Of a DNA stretch of 64,000 bases, positions 56,654 to 64,000 are shown piece by piece (the stretch's first letter is position 1; each line of letters opens with the position of its first letter). This DNA is from Nannochloropsis salina CCMP1776 (Eukaryota > Sar > Eustigmatophyceae > Eustigmatales > Monodopsidaceae): the NCBI GenBank assembly GCA_004565275.1, contig SDOX01000009.1, forward strand, positions 78,027-142,026, written 5' to 3'. Made by a program: the position numbers and the translations under genes. The notes under the pieces are model-generated. The model was not told the origin of the DNA. It ran no database searches and saw only the letters and a program-made list of their open reading frames with translations.

Positions 56654-59600
56654 ATGACAAGCATATCGACAGCAAGAGGAACCCAAGAAGAGCAAAGCTG
56701 CCATCACTGTTGTAATTATCTGCTCATTATCTTCCTCAGTGCCCTCGTACTCCTTGCAGTGGTCGGCGCGTTCGCCATTGACTTTACAGTCTATGGCCGA
56801 GATGAAAAAGATTTTAAGTCCAAAAATGTGGTACCAGGGATCTATTTAAGTATTAATGACACCACAATGGCCTTTTTCTCCGTTACTCAGCGAGTTGGTA
56901 AGTGGTGGTTTGGCGAGAGTATACTCATTTCTCTTTCCCTCGATGTCATCTGATTCAGCCAGAGTTTGCGTTATTATTTCGAGGATAGCAACTATGTTTA
57001 TTGTCTATTGATAGCTTGTTCATTCAAAGTGAACCAAAATAAACTGGGCTTTTTGTAACCGGAATCACACCGTAGTGTTTTTTCTACTCTTTGCCCCAAA
57101 ATATATTTATGGTGTGAGGACGTAAAAGGCTCCCCGCTAGACAGACATGAAGATAAATCGCCAGCGAAGACCATTTCTACTACGTCGAACGCCTCTGACA
57201 TAGCTTTACACATCAATGGAACTACTTACAGAGCGGCAGGATCTCTTATCGGTACTCTTCCTAATGTCTCTGCTGCAAAGCACGCCTTCAATGCCCTTGC
57301 CCTTCGTGCTGCCAGCCTGACCGGCCTGATAGTATGTCATGCTGTGAGTGCGTCCGATTTAGAGGCAATGGTGAGGGCCACAAGCAAGTGCACCGTCATC
57401 ATTCTAACCAAGAGGCCCTTCCAACAGTACGTTATCCAAGATACCATGGTTGTGACTACCCGCAAAATCGTTCTAGGTCATCCCATAGATCTTCCTGAGA
57501 TTAAGGGCGAGAATGGTGTCAACAGAATATTCGAAATACAGGCGGGGGGCAACCTGGATATCCGCTTTGTGAGCCTCTTCCGCGCGTCTCCCCGAAAATT
57601 GAGTCCCATTTTAAGTGTGATAGTTGGGGGTATTGTGCTCGTGCAGCTTGAAGGTTATTTTCGCGGAACGGCTATCATCTTTCGAGATCCGCCACAAACA
57701 TTCGAAACCTTTATAAACGATTTAGGCTCGTCTTTGCAGCGTCGGCGTGCGTTTGGCGGACACGTTATGGTGCTTGGTGGGATTTTTTCCTGCTACGGTT
57801 GTCAAGTGCTACGCTGGTATCCTTATGGCCTGCCCATTTTTAATGTGGCACAGGTTGGCCGAGACTTTCTAGCCATGGCGGGGTCCTGTGTTACTGTAGG
57901 CGTCTATCATGTCTTTTACGCTCCCTATCTGTCATCCATCAACGTTGGAAATGCTGTGGCAGTTCTAGGTGGTACGCATATTCGCATCGGCGGTGGGACA
58001 ATAGGATCTGCCGTGCTTATTGGACAGCTCGGTAAGAAATGCAATAAAGAGCATTTGGGAGGATACATCTACAAGAAACACTTACTTACCATTTATACGA
58101 TCCTTACCATAGGAGCGGGACAAAACTTTTTTGTTGGTGGAGGAGTCCTCGTCAATGTCGGTCACCAGCAGCAGAGCGCCTTTGTCTGCTTATTTCGTGC
58201 AGGTTTCGGAATGAGCTCCGTAGGGGCAGGAGTCTTCAGTCACATAGCGGAGCTGGAAAATCGCGCCTGGGGCGTTGCTGCTATATTAGGTGCTGGTCAA
58301 GTGTACGCGAATGGAGCTGGTGTTTTTGACAAGACCGGAGGAGAGGTTGTAAATTGTGCAGTCTCTATTTTGCAAGCCTTGGCGGGCGGAAGCTCTTATC
58401 TTGGCACTGGAGACATGAACATTGTGGGCGAGCAATTTGCCCGTGTCTCGGTGACCCTGGATCAGAATGGTGTCGGGATGACCTTCTTCAACGGTGCGGG
58501 ACAGACAAGTTTGATTTATGTGCCAAGTTTCGTGGCGGCAGTTATCCGTTCGCAGAAGATTCTAGGCGCTGAGGTATGTACAAAGTAAATGAAGTTGAGC
58601 ATATAGACAAAGCGACATCGTCCAAAAACACTCTTTTCTTCGAACCAAACAGGGATTCCTGGGCGCTGGTTTCTTCACGAACGTCAACAATACACGCTGG
58701 ACCATTCAAGTGGTGAATGCCGGTATTCCCGGATACGAAGGGTGGGTTGGTCTCGGAGCTGCCCTCTTTGTCCGATCCCGCACTACGGTCAGGCGTGTGG
58801 TCAACTTCCGCTTCAATCCTTACGCATGGGTAGTCAACGGCCAAGGCGTGCCTGGGTCTGCGTACCGCGACAACAACATTTTCGTCAACAAGGACGGCAT
58901 TCGCATCAACAAGCCCAACCCGTCGAAGAGCCGTCTGCTCGCTGCCGTGGACGAGATGGTGGATGGTCATCTCAAGTCCAAGAGGAGTACCCAGGGTCTC
59001 CTCGCGGGCATCAAGAACTTTGTGGACCGTCCGGCCATCGTGATGGCGAACAGCGAGATGGACTCGGCGCGCATGCGTCCTCCCGATCCCCAGATCTTGG
59101 CCGGAAAGATCCTGTCCATGGTCACGTCTCTGAAGCACAAGCGCCGTCTTCAAGGTCAAGCCGTCGTCAATCCTACGCGCATGATGAACATGTTGGCTGG
59201 TCTGTCCCCAGCAAAGCTTATGGAGGCCTGGAAGGAGGCTACAGAGGAGACCAACAGGAACCCTCTGCTCAGCTTGGTGCAAGGCAGCAGCCGCGCATTG
59301 GCCGAGACCGCAGATCCTACGGCGGTGGACGAGAACGGTCGATGGGCCGAGCAGGTGTACGTGGGCGGGAAGGAGACCCAATGTGTCATGTGCAGTGTGG
59401 GCCCGGGGCCTTCGTCTTCTCACTGGTCGACAGGAGGGAACGACACTGCGACTTGCCACGTGACGGAGGAGTGCACTTCCCGTAGCTCATTCCGAGACAT
59501 TCTGGCAGCGGCGAAGAATGCGTTGCCGCAAAACGAGGAGCTGGTCTTGCCACCTGTGGCGAAGGGCGTCGCGAAGGCCCTTGGCTCGACGGATCTCGCG

Positions 59601-60527
59601 CCCAAGTACACTCGTCGCATCTTGCAGATGATGGAGGAGCACCAGGAGGCGAACCCTGGAGCGGAGCCCAAGCTGCCCGACCACAACATCCTGGCATACG
59701 AGCTGTCTCTGTACTGCGGTGCTGACGACGCAGACTGCAGCTTCAACCAGGCGGACATGAAGGCGGCGGTGAAGCTGTTCCTGAGTGAGCAAGCGGACGA
59801 GGAGTCGGCATTCAATGTCGCAGCTTCGACGACAGATGTGCATCCTGCTCTCATCGACTACGTGAAAGAGGCAAGCAGCGAGTTTTTGGATTCTGTGAAG
59901 GCCCCGTCCCACGGCAGCGGATGTGGCAAGGGACTGAAGTTCAACGTGCAGATGACGGCGCCTGACGCGGCCTCTGTGAAAGACTTGCAGAAGATCTTCG
60001 AGGGCGTGGCCAGCAATGGCGAGTCGTTGCTTGATACGATCAACAAGTACGACGAGCGTGATGTGCCGTTCTGCGACGTGAAGGTCAGCAAGCCATCGAC
60101 GCTCTTCTTCCCGTCGATCGATACAGCTCAAGGAATCAAGTTCTACCAGGGGTTGTTTACGGGCGACGTCCTGGACAAGGGGTCTCTGTGGCCCGACGTG
60201 ACGCTGGTCTCACCGCATGAGGTGGCACCCGTCCAGCACGCTGTGGTCGGCCAGCCGTACACGGTGCTCTTGGAGAACTTTGCGATGAAGGGAGACGTGG
60301 TCGTGGAGCTCTTCCAGGGCACTGAGAAGAAGGGCGTGACTGTCGCTACGGTGCCGGGCGGGATCGCCCCTGGCGAGGTGCGGGAGGTGTCGTGGACGGC
60401 TCCTGAGCCGCTTGATGGAGTGTCTGGGAACCGAGCCTACCTGCGCGCGTACCACGCGGGCATGCCGGCGATCTACTCCGAGAGCGACCTGTTTGACTTG
60501 TTGCCATCGTCTGTGCGAGCAATTTAA
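56654..60527 (+). CDS. tandem surface-protein family, copy C (unknown family)
   Basis: Exons 56654-56897, 57129-58031, 58113-58573 and 58653-60527 (1160 aa), same phases and same exon 3 and 4 lengths as A and B. Exon 1 is quite different: no Arg run, a CHHCCNY motif before the membrane helix (LLIIFLSALVLLAVVGAFAI), and a shorter linker. The exon 2 start at 57129 (acceptor GTAAAAG) was chosen by phase. Exon 2 keeps the beta-solenoid pattern and landmark strings (IVLGHPIDLP, LDIRFVSLFR, IRIGGGTIGSAVL) but at far lower identity. From late exon 3 it becomes nearly identical to B. Exon 4 carries a private island (60124-60180) reading GIKFYQGLFTGDVLDKGS. It ends SSVRAI. Confidence 0.78.
58426..60511 (+). 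repeat. B/C homogenised tract, copy C
   Basis: Partner of 52705-54790. Apart from the island at 60124-60180 the encoded exon 4 is the same as in B almost to the last few residues, in strong contrast to exons 1 and 2. Confidence 0.9.
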
Positions 60528-61257
60528 GCCTGTGTGCCATCTTGCCATGTTGATTTCTACATTTATTCATGTAACTTAAGATGGACATCTGAGCTTGATT
60601 GATTGATTTTTCGGAAGCATCCCATGGGACGAGTTTGAAGGATACAAAAGAAGAATCGACGCTCAATAGAGGCGATCGCGAACAAGAAACATGAGATTAT
60701 TGTGCGATTATGTGTGCTGTAAAAGAACACTGGCGAGGTCAATCTAATTTGCCAGGGTGATCAGGATGTCTGGATAGGACAGAAACGTGGGGATGTCGAC
60801 TCTGGGCCGCTGTGTGGAGCAGACGACAGCATGTTCCTGTGCATGCAGATTTTTAGAGAGGGCCATGCGTACAACAAATGAGCAGAATTTTGAATGGAGA
60901 TTTTGCACCACGTAGTACCAGCGTCTGTGAAAGGTAAATATCAGAACTGAGCAGAATTAACAAAAGATGAGAAGTAATTGAAGATAACAATCGGTAGGAA
61001 TATTTGCTGAAAACTCTACAGGAAATTGATATTTTTAATCTCTACTTCCAACGCACAATTTGTCCCTGAGGACCATCCTTGTTCAATAGAAAACATAAGT
61101 CTTCTTAATGGACTCCTCACTCTCTGTCGCCCATCCTCTGCCTAGATCCTCTCAGTTTCTTGGAAATGCGATGTATGACATTGTATACCAGAAAGCAAGC
61201 GTTCGACGCCTGACATGGTGTCCCACCGCAATTTCTCGTGATCTCTGTTTCGGAATT
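60528..61257. other. facing 3' ends
   Basis: About 730 bp between the stops of copy C (plus) and the VOC gene (minus). No gene or repeat recognised. Confidence 0.4.
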
Positions 61258-62821
61258 TTACTCACCAGCCGAAACGGTTCCCACCAATTCCTTCTCTAAA
61301 TCTTCGGCCTCGACCAAAACCACCCCAAGGCCTGTGACCGGATCTTGTGTTACCGCAACTTTGGTCCCTATGCCCGGCGCCTCCCCAGCAAACTTCACAT
61401 CCACCCCGCTTGCTTTCCAATCCTCTGCTCCTCCCTTCCCTACTACGTCTGTCCCAAGAATAGCCAGCTTATCCACTACCCCTCCAAGACGGACACCGGC
61501 CTTGGCCTCTTTTTTTGGGAGAGGCAATAGCAATATCCCGAAGCCGTCCTCATTGAAAGCGAGAAATCGGCTGCCCTTCGGCTGCTTTGGCTCATAGATC
61601 GACTCTGGGATTCGTGAGAGCGGATAGGGCTGTTCTTGCATACCCAGGGAATTGACATAAAAGTGAGAGGCTTTCTGCACGTCGGGGACATTCAGGGCTA
61701 GCATCATGATGGGGTCTCGCCGCATCCCGACTATGACTTGATGGCGTAACCCGCCAGGAGAATCCACAAGGACCCATCCGTATGCAGATTTTATCTTGCC
61801 CCCTGCTTCCGCCAATTTGGAGAGACGAAGTGAAGGAACGGCCAACTGGAGGTAGGCAGCGGCATTTCCAGGGTCAAGCACAGGTGTGTCACCCTGAATG
61901 ATGAGCGAAGGACGATGAAAGAGGGAAAGAGAAGGGATTGATTTGATCATCATACGCTGGGACGTGTCTGAAACAAGTGGTCTATCCAATCTTCATTGTC
62001 TTGCCATGAATGGTCTGTAATTTGACCGCACTCTGGGTTGTGCTCAGTCTCGTCGTCTTCAAGCTAACATAACCCCCCCTCCCCCCGGGGAGATAAACGC
62101 GCCTACTCACCTCTTCCGTTTTGAGAACCTCGTTCAGTTCCAAAGCGAAATGGGCCCCGTACATTGAAAAGGAAGAGACACCAGGATACCAGCCCTTTGG
62201 CGTTTTCAATGTCTCAGGTCCATACCCAACGAATGTACTATTTTGCCCCCCTACAAGTCGGGATCGCAGCACCTGCATTTGCAGGCCATCGATGTAGAAG
62301 GATAAGGCTGCAGCCATATCTGGAACATTGATAACAAGATGCTGCGTGAAGCGTGGGTTAGACGCCCATTCTGGCAGTTCGCCAATCGCATTTGCAGCAT
62401 TCGGACGTGACGGGAAAGCACCCGTGATACTGCTACCCAATACTCCGGCAGTGGTGGCTACTGTCACACGCTGTAAAAGTCCCTGCCGATCGATTAATTC
62501 AACTTTGCGGCGATTTGGCATACCGTCTTCACCGTTCTCGCTATCTATGTTGGGAAACAGTATGATTTGTCAAGTTACGCAGGTGCCATGAAGTGGCACT
62601 CAGGAGGTTGATATACCGGCTCTAGCGTCAATCTTTGACATCTGTTAAAAACAAATAACATTGAAACGAAGACTCTCACCTTCCACAATATCACTCTTCA
62701 TTGATATTGTTGCACTCCTTGTCATCACCCTGGAAGGATAGAAAAATGACTCCGTCATAGGATACATGCAACTGACTGCAACAATTAGGGCCGCCGACCA
62801 GGCGTTCCTACCTCCCGGCAT
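61258..62821 (-). CDS. plastid (possibly thylakoid lumen) double-VOC/glyoxalase-like protein
   Basis: Three exons on the minus strand: 62821-62680, 62544-62111 and 61893-61258 (403 aa), all GT-AG and in phase. Exon 1 is a bipartite plastid presequence: signal peptide AWSAALIVAVSCMYPMTES then Phe26-Phe27 and a basic, Ser-rich stretch. A second signal follows: Arg59-Arg60, a hydrophobic segment at about 70-91 (LLQRVTVATTAGVLGSSITG) and ANA (98-100), as in thylakoid-lumen import. The mature part has two vicinal-oxygen-chelate modules, FTQHLVINVPDMAAALSFYI and MMLALNVPDVQKASHFYVNS, the usual paired betaalphabetabetabeta units of glyoxalase I, dioxygenases and resistance proteins. Metal ligands cannot be assigned with confidence, so no reaction is proposed. 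An unrelated in-frame ATG at 62521 would drop the presequence and is not favoured. Confidence 0.8.
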
Positions 62822-63134
62822 GTCTGGAAAAGTGAGTGGAAATACTGCCTTATGAGATGCACCTGTCTTTAAATGGTTCTTTGAGCATTATCGAGTTCGT
62901 CCATATTGAGCGACTCGGATTGAATTATGTGAAAGAGATGCATGTGATAAATATTTCAAGGGAGGAACCGAAGTATCGCCCTCTTCCGGGTCGCTTTCCC
63001 CGCGCTAAAAAATCGAAGAAGATCCAGAGGTAAAGAGATTTTTAAATTTCGGCGCTTTCGTTTACACAGTCATAGAAAGTGTTTATCAACAGAGCCATGA
63101 GATTCACGTCTTTAATTTTCTTTTTCTGCGTGTC
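62822..63134. other. intergenic, same-strand genes
   Basis: About 310 bp between the start of the VOC gene and the stop of the upstream KAP3-like gene, both on the minus strand. Should hold the VOC promoter; nothing distinctive seen. Confidence 0.4.
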
Positions 63135-64000
63135 CTAAGTCGCATTAAAGCCCACATCTATACACCACCTGGGGTTCTGCGCTTGGAAACGTGCCCTGCG
63201 CAATTGCAACAACTCGTGAGATCGGCTTGCTGGTTCTGAGACCTTTCCGATCGTCTCGTAGGACTCGTTCTTGAAAAGGAGCTCCACACATTTATCTGCA
63301 ACTTGCCGGATTTCAGCATTTGGATGTTGCAGCGCTTCTAAGACATCTGAATGAAATTGGAGACCAGGTCTCAATGCTGACGATGTAAACGACATGTAAT
63401 ATAAGCGATACATCAACACAAGAGCTTGTAATGCGAGTTCATTATCGATCCTAGCAGTATCACACCATATTGAGTGCATGGCCTTCAGAAACTCAATGTC
63501 TTGGCTCATTTGCTCACTGCATACCGGGTCCAAAGCGAGCGTCTGCAGCAGTAAAAGAATTTGAAGCAGCATGTCGACTGTGTATTTTTCATTTCCGTAG
63601 TCCCCAACTGTAACTCTGTTGTGATCAGGACGTCTATCACGATGTGACTGTAATTCGAGCATCGCTTCCTTACAATACACTAACAAGCTTTTTGGTGATT
63701 CTTGCTGCGGTTCCTGTGATAGCAAGGAAGCCAAATTAAAGTCATGCCATTGCATGCCGATAGGTAAATCCAAAGGTGTCAAATTGGCCAGAATTCCTAT
63801 TGTCTCTAATACTAAGGGTTCCGTTGGCTGCCTGGAGCCTGGAGGTGGCAGCATCACCGAGCCGGATATAGTCGAAGACAGCGCCGGACCCCCGGAGCTC
63901 GAAGCTGACCCAGCCAAGGCTGGCAACATAGCCAAAAGAGGCTTTATGTGAGATGGCCACAAATTACGAAGGTTATATTCCTTTTCAGGATCTTCAAGCG
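63135..64000 (-). CDS. kinesin-associated protein KAP3-like, C-terminal part
   Basis: The reading frame is open from the window edge to TAG at 63135, so about 287 C-terminal residues are seen and the rest lies beyond 64000. KAP3 is the armadillo-repeat accessory subunit of heterotrimeric kinesin-2, the anterograde motor of intraflagellar transport. Support comes from LVLETIGILANLTPLDLPIG, the helical pairs YTVDMLLQILLLLQTLALDP and ALQALVLMYRLYYMSF, and the end EIRQVADKCVELLF with a final PRWCIDVG, parallel to the family's NEIRKVCDNTLDII and SQWLEMV ending. Ser/Gly/Pro-rich residues interrupt the repeats near the upstream end. It could instead be another armadillo protein, but the tail favours KAP3. 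Confidence 0.65.
   Translation of the reverse strand, partial: LEDPEKEYNLRNLWPSHIKPLLAMLPALAGSASSSGGPALSSTISGSVMLPPPGSRQPTEPLVLETIGILANLTPLDLPIGMQWHDFNLASLLSQEPQQESPKSLLVYCKEAMLELQSHRDRRPDHNRVTVGDYGNEKYTVDMLLQILLLLQTLALDPVCSEQMSQDIEFLKAMHSIWCDTARIDNELALQALVLMYRLYYMSFTSSALRPGLQFHSDVLEALQHPNAEIRQVADKCVELLFKNESYETIGKVSEPASRSHELLQLRRARFQAQNPRWCIDVGFNAT

Noticed and set aside
44848-60527. The triplet as an assembly artefact
   Set aside because: Exons 1-2, introns 1-2, spacers and 3' UTRs all differ between copies, so these are distinct loci; only the identity inside the 3' tracts still deserves long-read confirmation.
1-64000. Transposons, retroelements, viral insertions, CRISPR arrays
   Set aside because: No transposase, reverse transcriptase, integrase or capsid-like sequence, no paired terminal repeats and no regular spacer array were seen.

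Overview
This is eukaryotic nuclear DNA, best explained as a photosynthetic stramenopile (heterokont) and plausibly a eustigmatophyte such as Nannochloropsis/Microchloropsis. Genes lie on both strands, many with short GT-AG introns (about 58 to 280 bp). Three independent gene models (18725-19972, 21834-23006, 61258-62821) start with an ER-type signal peptide followed by a phenylalanine at the predicted +1 site and a basic/Ser-rich stretch. That is the bipartite plastid presequence of algae with secondary red plastids. The species name is inference.

Layout. 1-6 kb: end of an unknown gene, a SulP anion transporter, a 59-codon small ORF and an F-box-like protein. 6-11 kb: the mitochondrial elongation factor GUF1/EF4 and the Pol III factor BRF1. 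11-14.7 kb: AT-rich, gene-poor, with a CA microsatellite. 14.7-23 kb: NTAN1 (N-terminal Asn amidase), a membrane-anchored SDR, a plastid SAP/STI1-like protein, eIF2B-alpha and a plastid DUF4079-like membrane protein. 23-32 kb: a SNF2 ATPase with RanBP2-type zinc fingers, an SVIP-like VCP-binding protein, a FYVE-PH-like protein and a secreted helical-repeat protein. 33-41.5 kb: CAF-1 p60, a mitochondrial carrier, Rab5, a small probable mitochondrial protein and a secreted six-exon orphan. 41.5-44.8 kb: a second gene-poor region.

The most unusual part is 44.8-60.5 kb: three head-to-tail paralogues (A, B, C) of a large protein I do not recognise (1170, 1172 and 1160 aa). Each has four exons in the same phases. 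Exons 3 and 4 are exactly 461 and 1875 nt in all three. Each protein has a single N-terminal membrane anchor, a glycine-rich region that looks like a parallel beta-solenoid, a helical region and a C-terminal Ig-like domain. Exons 1-2 have diverged, most strongly in C, while exon 4 is almost identical, as is intron 3 between B and C. This points to ongoing gene conversion of the outer half of a cell-surface or wall protein family.

The window ends with a plastid, possibly thylakoid-lumen, double-VOC protein and the C-terminal part of a KAP3-like kinesin-2 subunit. All splice sites were placed by eye from reading frame, phase and GT-AG signals and have no transcript support here. No tRNA, rRNA, CRISPR, transposon or viral element was recognised.
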